DNA of 64,000 bases from Aspidapion aeneum (GCA_963576565.1 OY755045.1:41868409-41932408); one strand, 5' to 3'; shown: positions 23,081 to 32,771, counted from the first letter of the stretch. Translations and numbers: made by a program. The notes: a model not told the origin generated them from the letters alone.

Positions 23081-24036
23081 ATTTCAGAATAAACTTTTGA
23101 AAGACAACTTTAGGAAACTCTCAAGAAAACTAATATTAGCGTAACCCGAATCAAAGCAGTACACGGCTTTATAAGAAACACAGGAGTCAGATAATAATGG
23201 ATAATAAATAAAAGCGCCAGATGTCAAAATTTGGAGTAACTTAGGATGCTCTTGAAAAATCAGTATTTACCCTGATTAAAGTTGTGCAACGAACAGCTCT
23301 CTAAGAACAATACGAGTTTACATCAACCAAAGGAAATCAAAAATCCAAAGACTTGTTGGAAATGGCTCGTAAACTAAGTAAGTGGAACCTGTAGGTAAAC
23401 ATTAAGAACGTCCAACCATATTAAATTTTAGACCCAACAACAAGAAATACAGAATTAAGGTATGTCCATTTAAAGATAAAAGCCACTGAACCACACCAGT
23501 GATTGTACTGGTTGATTACAATCGGCTTATTGGAAATGGTTTGTAAACTATTTAATGAATATGATAAGTGGGACAACATAACAACAGCAAGAACTACGGA
23601 ATTAAGTTAATGTTAACTCAAAGATAAAGCAAGTATTAAAATGGGCAAGTGAAGGTACTGGTTGCGAAATAAAATGTTATTCGGTCTAAGAACCACACGA
23701 ATCAACCAAGGACTAAAAGCAATAAAGATGTGGAAAACCTTTTTGTAATCAACATTTGTAGAAAATATATCGTTCCTTACGGAATCAAGGTATGACCATT
23801 CAAAGCCAGTAAGTACTGGACTGGATAAGTGAATGTACTGGTTGTTTAAATGAACTGTTCTTCAGTCTCTGTCACGAGATTGCCGACATGTTTTGAACCA
23901 ATGAAGGACCCACTGCGCTGTTATTAATATGCATATTGGATTTTCGTTAGGTGGTCACTCAAACACACTCGATGGACTAGACTCGAATGGAACAGAGAAA
24001 CGCCATACTACTACTATACTAGATTGAGTTTACAAT
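23081..24036 (+). repeat. Degenerate tandem repeats, otherwise unassigned
   Basis: Three imperfect units begin near 23455, 23600 and 23780. They share AAGGTATG(T/A)CCATT, a run of CAAAG and AAGTGAA, and end GTACTGGTTG. Unit spacing is about 145 and 180 bp. The rest of the stretch shows nothing. Confidence 0.4.
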
Positions 24037-24522
24037 TAAAATATATTGTGAAATTTTTTTTTTAAGTCACAAGCTTTTATAAAATGCACTAAAAATTAAA
24101 AAATAATTTTCTAACATTCTAATATTATCATAATAATAAAAGCGATGGCCGACTGATGGAAATTTTGACGATGTTAGCACGATAAGATATCCGTATCAAT
24201 TAAATATCACTATTTGCAAGAATCAATCTAGCAGAAAAATGCAGAGGTACCAAACCCACCCAAGATACCCCAGAATTTCTCTGACATAGGTATGGCAATG
24301 GCATAACATTGCGGCACATCAAACATATCTTTGATGACCTGCTATGTTGAATATTCTTTAGGTGTTTTGATCACAAATTTAGATTAACTTATGCTTTGAT
24401 TTGCGGCTAGCGCTTTTATTATTATGATAGTATTAGAACGTTAGAAAATTATTTTTTAATTTTTAGTGCATTTTCTAAAAGCTTGTGACTTAAAAAAAAT
24501 TTTTAACAATTTATTTTCTTCT
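24037..24522. mobile_element. MITE with ~100-bp inverted termini
   Basis: The left arm 24037-24145 and right arm 24408-24522 are inverted copies. Both contain AAGTCACAAGCTTTT, AATTTTTAGTGCATTTT-type sequence and ATTATTATGATAGTATTAG. The spacer is about 260 bp with no coding frame. Superfamily unknown. Confidence 0.8.
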
Positions 24523-24889
24523 TTTTAGTCTCAGGTATCTACTCTATTAAATGACATAACAGAACAGAAGAGTTTATTCTAGATTATAATGAAATCGCTG
24601 ATCGTTCGAGTTGTTTGGAAACTCATTTTTCTATTGGGGGAAGGAGAGGGTGGGGGTAGAGGTAGAAATATATTTTTTGTTTGGGCTGTATTGCCATCGG
24701 ACCTTTATGCATATACCAAATTTTATAAAAGTCATTTGAAGTGAAGTGGGTCAAAAACGCATTTTTTATGAAAGGGGGTGGGGGGTAGGGGTGGGAGGAA
24801 ATTTAATTTAATAAAATCTAACCTTAATCTTTACCTAACCTAAATTCAAAACGTCAGTTCAATACATATAGTTTTATAGCTGCAGTGAA
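24523..24889. other. Unassigned sequence
   Basis: No gene is supported. There are purine/G-rich runs near 24640-24660 and 24775-24800. Confidence 0.35.
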
Positions 24890-25910
24890 TTTTTTAAGTT
24901 AACAAATCAGTAGAAAAATGGAATCAAACCAAGAACATTTTTAGGCTATAATTCTTTACAACTTTCGAATGAAATCATCCTAACAAGAATGCCTTGCCGA
25001 GTAGATTTTTGTTTTCGGTAACGAAGGGTACAACAGTTTCCCGTTGGTATGGAGGATTCAAGCGTGGACGGATTAGCCGACGATCCAAGGCCAGCTGTTA
25101 CCCCCAGCTGTTACCCAGGAAACCTTCATTGGGGATATCAAAAAATTTTGCATTAAGAAATAGGGATAAGAAAATTCGATCTGTTAACCAAAAAACAGAA
25201 AGAAGCTAGGGACAATTGGTGTCAGAAAACTATAGACCGCTTTGAGGCACGAAACTCCAAAAACGTGTGCAGCATTGGCGGTGGTGATGAATCGTAGATT
25301 TACTCGTATGATCCCAAAAATAAACGTCAGTCGTCTGTTTGGGTTTTCCAAGATGAAGAAAAGCCAACAAAAGTCATACGTTCTCGACGTGTATCCAAAA
25401 AGATGATCGTGTCATGTAGCAACCATTCATCTGGAAAAGCAAAGGACTGTTACTGTCGATTGGTACATCACCATTTGTTTGCCGAAAGTCATCGCTGAGC
25501 TTCGACAAGCGAACCCCGAACGAAGAATCATCCTCCACCAAGACAATGCAAGCACAAAGCACAAAAAAAGCCATTGCATATTTAACTCAACAAAACGTCG
25601 AATTGTTGGATCATTCTCTATACAGTCCCGACCTAAGTCCCAACGATTTCTATACATTTCCGAAAATCCAGAATGGACTGCGTGGTCCAAGATTTCAGTC
25701 GCCAGAGGAAGCAGTCGATGCCTTCGAGAATGCAATTTTGACAGTACCAACAAACGAGTGGAATTACAGCTTTGACAACTGGTTTGAGCGCATGCAAAAG
25801 TGCATTAATTTTCGTGGAGAATGCAATACTTAAAAGACAACCCTGGTATAAGAAAGATTTTATTTTGGTTGGAGTCTTCAATGGCCTTGTTACTAGGTTT
25901 ACTTTAGAAC
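24890..25910 (+). mobile_element. mariner element, decayed
   Basis: This is the body of a mariner-family DNA transposon, recognised from its transposase remnant at 24994-25833. I could not identify the terminal inverted repeats with confidence, so the boundaries are approximate. Confidence 0.75.
24994..25833 (+). pseudogene. mariner transposase pseudogene
   Basis: The N-terminal helix-turn-helix remnant (WYGGFKRGRISRR) is followed, after a deletion, by the catalytic domain. GDES carries the first catalytic Asp, but the next codon, usually Trp, is TAG (25295-25297). IYSYDP and SSVWVFQDEEKPTKVIRSR follow. ILHQDNAS holds the second Asp near 25540, then a frameshift, and YSPDLSPNDFY near 25620 holds the third. 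The C-terminus WFERMQKCINFRGE is intact. This is the DD34D mariner layout. The gene needs several repairs to read through, so it is dead. Confidence 0.9.
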
Positions 25911-25964
25911 CCACCCATTCCTTCTGGGTGAAATAAATAAATTGGTACAATAATAATCTAGAGA

Positions 25965-26330
25965 TTGTTTATTGTGAGAGAATTATTTAAATTGCTCTTA
26001 TTTTTTACATTTTATTCAAAGTTTTCCGAATCCATTTCAGCTATTTTGACTTATAAAAATTTTACGTATATTGACGACACTTTCGAATTGCAAATCTGCA
26101 GTCACGTGCCAGGCCACCACTGTCATTTCGGAAACGGCCCCAGGAAAACTGTTTGCCGACCTGTTACAGTCAGCGACAGCAGCATAATGGTAAATCTAAT
26201 TAAAGTCAATCGCAAATTTTGGCTCGGGCATAGATCCAGAATCAAAAAGGCCAGTCCTTTCAGTTTAATAGTTTTTTTAATTAAATTTCAGTTCAAACTC
26301 CTGCGAAATATTTTGATTATTGCTTTTTAA
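25965..26330 (+). CDS. 121-codon open frame, unrecognised
   Basis: The first 25 residues are hydrophobic and signal-peptide-like (VRELFKLLLFFTFYSKF). A Cys/His-containing middle, ICSHVPGHHCHFGNG and KTVCRPVTVSD, comes from a locally GC-richer stretch (26090-26190). The tail is basic and then hydrophobic. No family is recognised. It could be an exon on either strand, a transposon remnant or chance. Confidence 0.2.
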   Translation: MFIVRELFKLLLFFTFYSKFSESISAILTYKNFTYIDDTFELQICSHVPGHHCHFGNGPRKTVCRPVTVSDSSIMVNLIKVNRKFWLGHRSRIKKASPFSLIVFLIKFQFKLLRNILIIAF

Positions 26331-26618
26331 CTTTTTCTTGAAAACAAATGCAAATTATTAATATCCGGCTCGAAGGACCAAAAAAAAATTTTTTTGTTAC
26401 TATTTACGAGTAGGTGGTACCTACACTGCTCAAAATACAATTATCTTCTTGATGTACAAACGTGTATAAATAATTTTAGGGATACCTTTAGGGGTAAGTT
26501 GGAAATCAAACTCAACACACAAAGTCATTCCTTTTGAAGTCGAAAATCGAGCAAGCATACCTATTATAAAAAATCAAAACTAAATAAGGACTAACTTTAA
26601 CATGATCATGCAACTTAC

Positions 26619-26757
26619 CGCTGTCATTTTCCAAATTGACCGCTGGAGGTTTCCTGGAGGGGGAGCCTCTGTTGACTGGTGGTTGTTTAAGTACTGAGAG
26701 CGGTACTAATCCTTCAGGAACTGTTTCTTGGTCGCTACCTCTTGTTGGCATCCGCAC
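26619..26757 (-). CDS. Exon: C-terminal half of an SH3 domain, Trio/Kalirin-like RhoGEF
   Basis: The minus-strand exon has an acceptor (TTACCTTAATAG) just above 26757 and a consensus donor GTAAGT at 26618-26613. It encodes 46 residues plus one base. It starts VRM and contains EGLVPLSVLK, the last SH3 strands and the 3-10 helix with the ligand-binding Pro, then a Pro/Ser/Arg-rich linker (QPPVNRGSPSRKPP). It joins in phase 0 to the exon at 29718-29846, whose last residues are CL, to give the usual CLVR strand. The donor leaves phase 1. SH3 domains bind proline-rich peptides; in Trio/Kalirin the domain sits beside the Rac/Rho exchange module. SH3 identity is firm, gene identity tentative. The next downstream exon was not found in 1-26612. 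Confidence 0.85.
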
Positions 26758-26885
26758 CTATTAAGGTAAAATAATTAAAATACTGCTTAAAAATTAAAGT
26801 AAGCCACCCCATTTTTTTGGAATTTTTTTAAATGAATTGAGTTCTTAACTATGAAAGAAATTTTTGGAGGTGTGGTCATAGACTA

Positions 26886-27007
26886 AATAAATTAATTTAC
26901 GGGATGGTCCTCAAAACAAGGTAGTGGTAGCCGTATACATCGATGTTACAGTCTCCTTAACGGCTACCACTACCTTGTTCTGAGGACCAGCCCGTAAATT
27001 AATTTAT
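26886..27007. repeat. Strong hairpin, 49-bp arms, 24-nt loop
   Basis: 26886-26934 is inverted at 26959-27007 with only a few mismatches. The arms contain AATAAATTAATTTACGGG, AAGGTAGTGGTAGCCGT and their complements. The direct repeat ATTGAGTTCTTAAC flanks it at 26836-26849 and 27005-27018, the right copy overlapping the arm end by three bases. It is either a very small MITE or a hairpin RNA precursor inside the host intron. Confidence 0.85.
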
Positions 27008-27148
27008 TGAGTTCTTAACGTTACGGTCAATTCCCAAACAATTTTCTATGTGATATATATTTATTCATCCTTTTTTAATTTTTAGTTGGTAAATTCTTCT
27101 TATGACTTTTAAGAACAAAATCAAGTTTTTTCTTGTGTAGGTCATTTG

Positions 27149-27998
27149 ATATCAACTCTAGGTAACTTTAAAACACGTTTTATTGAACTTTGAACATTTG
27201 TGCCCAGGCGGTTTTTTCATTTTTGTTAAAATATCACCATTGTCGGAATGATTTTTTGTAAAAAGTCCATAGATCCAAACGAATTTCCTCACTCCACTAT
27301 AACTGATTTTGCTGCTGTCTCAGCCAAAATCGTAGAGCAGAGCTTATGCTTATTAGGTTGTAATACTATCTCAGAAACGAAAGTTTTAAGAGTTGAAAAA
27401 GTAAAATGTGAAATGCATTGGAACCAGAAATGTTATGCTTTGGTGGTGCTTGACGTTTTTTTCTCTGTAATTCTAATAGCCCGAAAAGTACTGGAAAGTT
27501 AGGAGTTGTAGGTGTATGTAAAAACTGAGTTACTATTTTTTTAATTTTCCAGTGATCCAACAGTACCTATAAATTTTAGTAGTCTCATTTTATCAGTCTC
27601 CATCTTCCGAGCATTTTAATGTATCGTTTACAGAAATCGGTTAAGAAATGAGAGCTCTGGGAGCAAAATTGTTTTGTAAACCATAAATAACGTCACTAAA
27701 ATTTTGTATCGGTAGTTACTTTTTTAATTCAGCCCCAATAATTGCGTATGATACCTTACAATGCTCGAGACGCCAAGCACAACCAAAGCATAACATTTCT
27801 GGTTCCGACGCAGTTAATTATTATTTTTACTGAGGCAGCAAGACTGTAGTGAAGAAGTCACACAATTCGTTTGAATCCATGAACTGTGCGAAATAATTGG
27901 CATTTTTACAAAAAAATGAAAAAACTGTCTCGGCATAAATGTTTAAATTTTAATGCAGCGTATTTTGCACTTACCTAGAGTTGAAACTCAGATTTGGT
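27149..27998. mobile_element. Foldback MITE in the SH3 intron
   Basis: The left arm (about 27149-27460) and right arm (about 27755-27998) are inverted copies with indels. Shared words include TCAACTCTAGGTAA, GGTTTTTTCATTTTT / CAGTTTTTTCATTTTT, and GGAACCAGAAATGTTATGCTT. The spacer is about 300 bp. No transposase frame is present. Confidence 0.8.
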
Positions 27999-28241
27999 CA
28001 TAAAATGAAGAATTTATGAAAAATTGTGTTTGCACGCCCCTGATCGTGTTCAGTGGTCATCTAGGGCACAATGGCATACAATGTTCGAAAAGGCCAACAT
28101 TTGGCTTGCCTCGTAGCAAATTTGGTGGCTAAACCGGGTAGAAACGTCAAACCAAAAATCAGAAAAAGTACAATTTTATAGAAAAAAAAATCATATCTCG
28201 GAAACTAAAGAGAAATTTAAGAAACTGAGAAATATCTTTCA

Positions 28242-28964
28242 TTGGCGTTAGCAGACTGTCATTTTGTGTCATTAATTTATTTTTTAATGATCCTACGGGA
28301 AATCGGAGCCGTGCAAAACACTTACACACACATACTGCCAAGGGATGCATGGAAGGAGGACGAAGTTGAATTCCTTAGCGATGCCACGGTCTGCTATACA
28401 AACGGATCAAGGCTGACAGACCGGAATTCGACCGGTGCAGGAGTGTACGTGGAAAGCAAGGGTATTGGAAAAAGCTACTCGCTGAGATCTAATGCAACAA
28501 TCTTCCAGGCGAAGGTTTACACCATACTGGCGGTAACATGGGAGGAAGAAATTAGGAACGAAGCAGGAAAACGCCTCTGCATCTGTTCAGACAGTCAAGC
28601 TGCGCTGAAAGCACTGTGCAAACCAACCATGTCCGCGGGTTTGATGCAGGAGTGTGCGGATGCACTTCAGGAGTTGGCCAGCATAAGAGAGGTGGAGCTA
28701 GTATGGGTCCCAGGCCACACGGGAGTCCCAGGAAACGAGAAAGCGGACGAACTCGCCAGGGGAGGATCCCGGCAGAAATGCGTCGGGCCAGAGCCTTTCC
28801 TAAGGCTCAGAAGAGGGAAAATGAAGTCGGCCCTAATAGAGTGGACCCAGAAAGAGATACAAAAGGAATGGACCAACACAGGAAGCGGCAGACAGGCGAA
28901 GGAGTATGTGACAGGATACAGCAAGTCCCATAGGGACTGGCTAATTCGTAGAACACGAAGATAA
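28242..28964 (+). pseudogene. LINE RNase H domain, catalytic residues lost
   Basis: The 240-codon frame contains a full-length RNase H domain of the I/R1/Jockey LINE group. The first block reads YTNGS, with the catalytic Asp replaced by Asn (residue 54). The second block reads FQAKV, with the catalytic Glu replaced by Lys (residue 91). The third block SDSQAALKAL (Asp117) and fourth WVPGHTGVPGNEKADELA (His159, Asp169) are intact. The first ~15 residues are probably not part of the element. A CCHC-like end (CEQC, then HFLSSC) follows at 29040-29110 after stops. The element is 5'-truncated and inactive. Confidence 0.85.
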
Positions 28965-29300
28965 GTGGGAGCCATAGTGGGAGTCCTAACCGGACACTGC
29001 ATCCTACAAGGACACCCGGCAAAGATGAGAGTGAAGGAGGACGCGAAGTGCGAGCAATGTTGAGCCGAGGACGAGACCTCGGCGCATTTCCTCTCATCAT
29101 GTGAAGCATACAAGGAGGCAAGAAGAGGGGTATTCGAAGAGGAAGTCTTCTTAATCTGAGGTGGCCCGATATTCTGGCCTTTGTACAGAAGACGGGCAGA
29201 TTCCTTAGCGAAGGAAGGACGCAGTAGGGGGGATGCCCGGGGGTTGAAAATGACGCTATATCATATAGAAAATTGCATGCGAAGTGATCGTATCGTTTAG
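28290..29300 (+). mobile_element. 5'-truncated LINE, RNase H to 3' end
   Basis: This LINE fragment covers the RNase H pseudogene, a decayed CCHC-like region and a 3' end near the GAATAAATTTATTTTC stretch. It is noticeably more GC-rich than its surroundings, which sets its limits roughly. It inserted in the SH3 intron, on the strand opposite the host gene. Confidence 0.7.
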
Positions 29301-29717
29301 GAATAAATTTATTTTCAAAATTTCGAAAAAAATGGGCACACTTTGAGCAGATAACGCAGTTTTTTCTGATCTTTTTTCATTCTACTACAAATCGCATGAT
29401 TGTTTTAGTCACTCCGACGGTTGTTTCAGAAAAGGAGTTAAAAGAAAAGCACCACATAACTTTTTAATGTAATTTTTACAAAAAAAATATCCTAAAAATA
29501 AAATAGAGTTCAACCCGAAGGCAATAGCCAAATTATGAAATTACATTAACTCACGGGTAGTAAGTTAGTATATGAACTACACTTTCCCCCTTTCGAGCAT
29601 TACAATTTATTACCAAATAATAGTACCTATTTGAATTCTTATTTTAAAAAACAAAACGCAAAACGCTCATTATTAAACCAATTAAAGTTCCGTAAACTTT
29701 AATGAAAACAAACTCAC

Positions 29718-29846
29718 CAAACAGTAATCGGGTTTCGTGGCGCAAACTTCAACAACTTCGACTTGCTGGCCCTTTGAAACGCTAAGTTCCGAAGAACTGG
29801 TCGCCTGGAAGTCGCTTATAACCCAGGTCATTTCTAGGACTCCGGC
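29718..29846 (-). CDS. Exon: N-terminal half of an SH3 domain, Trio/Kalirin-like RhoGEF
   Basis: The minus-strand exon of exactly 43 codons has acceptor TTATTTTGTTTCAG just above 29846 and donor GTGAGT at 29717-29712. The peptide holds WVISDF (the ALYDY-position motif), then SSSELSVSKGQQVEVVE (RT loop to first strands), and ends PDYCL. The frame is open from first to last base, and joining to 26757 keeps phase 0 and completes an SH3 of about 65 residues. No in-frame stop or frameshift is seen, unlike every transposon frame nearby. Assignment to Trio/Kalirin rests on ELSVSKGQQVEV and EGLVPLSVLK-type wording remembered from that family; obscurin or another SH3 protein is possible. The upstream exon was not found in 29850-64000. 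Confidence 0.88.
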
Positions 29847-30726
29847 CTGAAACAAAATAATAAGATTTATTTAAACAGAAAAATCTTTGTTTGGAAACTC
29901 GTAGACAATGATTGAGTAGAAACAAAATTTTGGACTTCCATTGTCTTTATTTATTTTAAAGATGACATTTCGGTAAATAAGTATTTCTAACCGTTTCCGG
30001 TATGGCTAAAAATGATTAACGGGTGTAAAGTTTAAATTAGGTACCTAGGTATCTGACTACACTATCTTTTATTTTAGTGTAGGATAACAGATACCTACAT
30101 AAGTAAAGTATAATGAGTAAAAATTTTAGATCTCCCTGTACAATTTTAAAATTTTAATCTAAGAAAAACATTTTGATATTTAAACGAAATTCATGAAGGT
30201 GTAAAGTTACGACTAAACAAAAAGTTTAACGGGTAAATATTCCTTAACTGGGAGAATCTGCGTTTCTGATTTGTAAGGCTTGATTCAGCCCGAGCCTAAC
30301 CAAAAAATGGAAGATGATGTTCATATTTGGAAGTTCGGCGTTTATTTATTTTGACATGTGTGCAAAGTTTAAAGTCATTATATAAGTTTGCTCTTCAACC
30401 ATAATATTTCTGTTAATTGTACCTAATTTCGTAAATGTATCCCCATCGGGAGCTTGATTGTTATTTTTGGAACGAAAAGGTAAAAGAGCATTTTTTTTTA
30501 AAAAAACATGGCTTCTTAGAATAAATAATGGCATATAGAGCGCCATCGCAGACAAATGTGATATTTTTTATTTAGAAATGAATATTGCCAGATAAAATCC
30601 CCAGTTAAAATAGAAATGGCAATTTTATGAGGTAAAAGCGGACAAACTTGAAAAAAAATCAAAATACACAAAATAGGCATTTTTAATATTTCTGATTATT
30701 TGTAAGAAAAATAAGAAAAAAGTTAG
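29847..30726. other. Probable intron, unassigned
   Basis: No exon or repeat boundary could be supported. If the host gene continues upstream, this is intronic. The short frames are not convincing. Confidence 0.4.
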
Positions 30727-30768
30727 TTATAGTTTTAGGTCCTTGCATTATTTGCAATTTGGTATTTG
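30727..30768 (+). repeat. 42-bp direct repeat, left copy
   Basis: Identical to 31129-31170 over 42 bp (starting TTATAGTTTTAGGTCC and ending GGTATTTG). The two copies are 402 bp apart and bracket the tRNA-like gene. Confidence 0.95.
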
Positions 30769-31012
30769 ATAATTATATTGGCAAATCGCCCATTTGCGAT
30801 CAGAAATTTTAACACACGAAAAGGTGATCTCATGCTTTCGGACGTTGATTCTTTACGTCTAATTTGAGTTATCATACCTTTGACAGTGGGAAAGAAGAAT
30901 TTAGAGAGATCAGTTGGATGACTTGGTCGGGTTAATACCCTGAGGGTTTCTCGTTCTTGTATTGAGACACCGCAGCCTGCATAGGTGGAAGTATTCCGAA
31001 AATCTATGTATG

Positions 31013-31084
31013 GCTTCGGTAGTTCAGTGGTAGAATGTTTGCCTAGATAGCAAGAGATCACGGATTCGATCCCCGGCCGAAGCA
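31013..31084 (+). tRNA. tRNA-like gene, anticodon position reads AGA
   Basis: The acceptor stem GCTTCGG pairs perfectly with CCGAAGC, followed by discriminator A. The D arm reads GTTC-AGTGGTA-GAAT. The anticodon stem TTTGC/GCAAG encloses CTAGATA, so positions 34-36 are AGA. The variable loop is five bases. The T loop TTCGATC is canonical, but its stem (ACGGA/CCCGG) has two mismatches. Box A (TAGTTCAGTGG) and a near-box B (GATTCGATCC) are present, and a T6 terminator lies at 31091-31096. The sequence resembles tRNA-Gly more than the long-armed tRNA-Ser implied by AGA, so it is probably a pseudogene or tRNA-derived element, though transcription by Pol III looks possible. Confidence 0.65.
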
Positions 31085-31090
31085 GAAAAC

Positions 31091-31096
31091 TTTTTT
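31091..31096 (+). terminator. Pol III T-run terminator
   Basis: Six T residues start seven bases after the tRNA-like gene, as expected of an RNA polymerase III terminator. Confidence 0.6.
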
Positions 31097-31128
31097 CTTA
31101 TTTTTCTTACTTTAATTTCACTTGTTGT

Positions 31129-31170
31129 TTATAGTTTTAGGTCCTTGCATTATTTGCAATTTGGTATTTG
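31129..31170 (+). repeat. 42-bp direct repeat, right copy
   Basis: Identical to 30727-30768. The sequence on either side of the two copies differs, so this is either a local duplication or the target duplication of an unusual insertion. Confidence 0.95.
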
Positions 31171-31667
31171 GTAAAAAGATAAAAAAAAATTTTAATCGCA
31201 AATTTGTTGGAAAAACTAAATACAATGCAAATATTTTTCCTTAATTACAAACAAAATTGTAATAATGTAATACATCATTTTATTAGAAGTCTTAACAGCT
31301 TTTAAAACATGTAGGTTGTACAGGGTGGTCCCGTTTATAATGAATAAGAAACTTATGTTTGTACGAATCTCGTATATCAGTAAATCGCCACTGCGCCCCA
31401 GAAAAGTTAACAAAAAACTTAACAAAGTAGGTTTTTGGAACCGCGAAAGGGTACTGTATATGTGTAAAAAATTTAGTAAAGGAATACGATTGTTTGAAAA
31501 TCCTAAATTTTTGCCTGGTCTAAAAGCCGCCCAAAAATAATCGAAAATCGAAGATGTCAATGTTCCGGAAGGGAAAGAGGTTAAGTGTGCCAGGATGGCA
31601 TCAACCGGATTCTTCAATTATTAGAAACCTTGGTAAAACAAGATCAGTAATAAAATTTCTTATGGTA
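31171..31667. other. Unassigned, with one mariner-like end
   Basis: ACAGGGTGGTCCCGTTTATAA near 31319 resembles the CAGGGTG ends of Tc1/mariner MITEs, but no partner end was identified. No gene is supported. Confidence 0.4.
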
Positions 31668-31879
31668 CAGTCAGGTACTTCTTAAATTTCCGTGCTCGAA
31701 AATAAAAGATATTTGTGTTTGAAATTAACAAAACCAGTTTGAACCAAACCAAAAAAATAGTGAACCTTTCCTCCGTCTATGTACATACATATTTAAAAAA
31801 ACTCTTTTTTCTAATATCTTTAAATAATAAATTTTGAAAAAAATAAACCGGCAATTTAAAAAGTCCGTGACTGTACCTT
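31668..31879. mobile_element. MITE, GTACAGTCA family
   Basis: The left end GTACAGTCAGGTACTTCTTA is inverted at the right end (reads GGTACAGTCACGGACTTTTT on the other strand). A degraded relative is at 10571-10718. There is no coding capacity. Confidence 0.7.
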
Positions 31880-32230
31880 TAATATCTTCCTATTAGGCGT
31901 GAACAGTGTACTGTATTGTTTTCGCCGAATCTGATGAAGCAGAAAACCTATTTAGAAAGTGGAACTTTAGTTTGGCAATAAACCTAGCAATAACCCCACA
32001 AAGGGGGTTTTAGGATATAGCATCCAAGTGTTAAAAACCTGTAGTTTTATGGGAAAACAGTTTTATATTACTTTTTTTTATTAATGCGTGTGGGCCATAT
32101 AACTTCGATGACGGCACACGGAGCGGTGGGCGCCGGCACCGGCGCGGCGTCTAATAGAGGCTCTTAATAGCAAACGCAAACACTTCTTCTCAATAGAATA
32201 GAATAGAACTATTTATAGATGAGGATGTAT
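31880..32230. other. Unassigned sequence
   Basis: No gene is supported. A short GC-rich island at 32105-32155 (GCGCCGGCACCGGCGCGGCG) stands out in the AT-rich landscape. Confidence 0.4.
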
Positions 32231-32413
32231 ATAAGTGGCACCGCACCGCGTCATAGCTATGGTAAACCGAATTTTGCCGCAAAATCTAAGTAAAGAAGCC
32301 TTAAAAAATTAGTGTTTCACTTTGGAAATTTCCGAAGGTGTCTCGGAAATATTGGAAATATTGGGAATATTGGAAATATTTAAAAAATATATTATCTTTC
32401 ATATTTTGTAACC

Positions 32414-32771
32414 TTAGGGAGCGTTCTTAAATTACGCAAAGCAAAAATTCAGGATTTTTGACCCCCATCCCCCTCTTAACGCATTTTCAAGAAAAAACAC
32501 ATTAAAATAATATTGCCCACATAGCACAAATCAAAGCAACGTTAAAAACACACACTTTTTTAGGTTTAATAGGTCGCTTTGTAACGTTATTTTCAAACCC
32601 ACGTTATTTGGGTGTGATTTTAACGTGGTTTTAAAAATAACATTAAAAAGCCACCTATTAAACTTAAAAAAGAGTGTGTTTTAACATTGTTTTGATTTGT
32701 GCTATGTGGGGAATGTAACGCAAGGCCAAAACCCCCCCTTGAGCATTACGTAATTTAAGGATAGGCCCTTA
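32414..32771. mobile_element. MITE with TTAAATTACG ends
   Basis: The left end TTAGGGAGCGTTCTTAAATTACG is inverted at the right (TAAGGGCCTATCCTTAAATTACG on the other strand). It has a second MITE inside. The target duplication is not clear. Confidence 0.55.
32516..32710. mobile_element. Foldback MITE, ~195 bp
   Basis: The arms of about 95 bp begin CCCACATAGCACAAATCAAA and are inverted with about a dozen mismatches. The element is nearly all stem. It lies inside the MITE at 32414-32771. Confidence 0.8.

Larger units (their letters stand above)
26758..29717 (-). other. Intron within the SH3 domain (2960 bp)
   Basis: The interval between the two SH3 exons has GT at its minus-strand 5' end (GTGAGT, 29717-29712) and AG at its 3' end (26759-26758). 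It interrupts the SH3 reading frame in phase 0. It contains a 49-bp-stem hairpin, a foldback MITE and an RNase H LINE fragment, all listed separately. Confidence 0.8.

Noticed and set aside
26090..26200. Next downstream exon of the SH3 gene
   Set aside because: It is GC-richer and has possible minus-strand acceptors, but in the required phase every choice hit a stop or had no donor.
28616..29121. Several long frames overlapping the RNase H region on both strands
   Set aside because: They are shadows of the GC-rich RNase H frame at 28242-28964.
30735..31061. 108-codon minus-strand frame
   Set aside because: It overlaps the tRNA-like gene and one of the 42-bp direct repeats on the other strand and has no recognisable motif.
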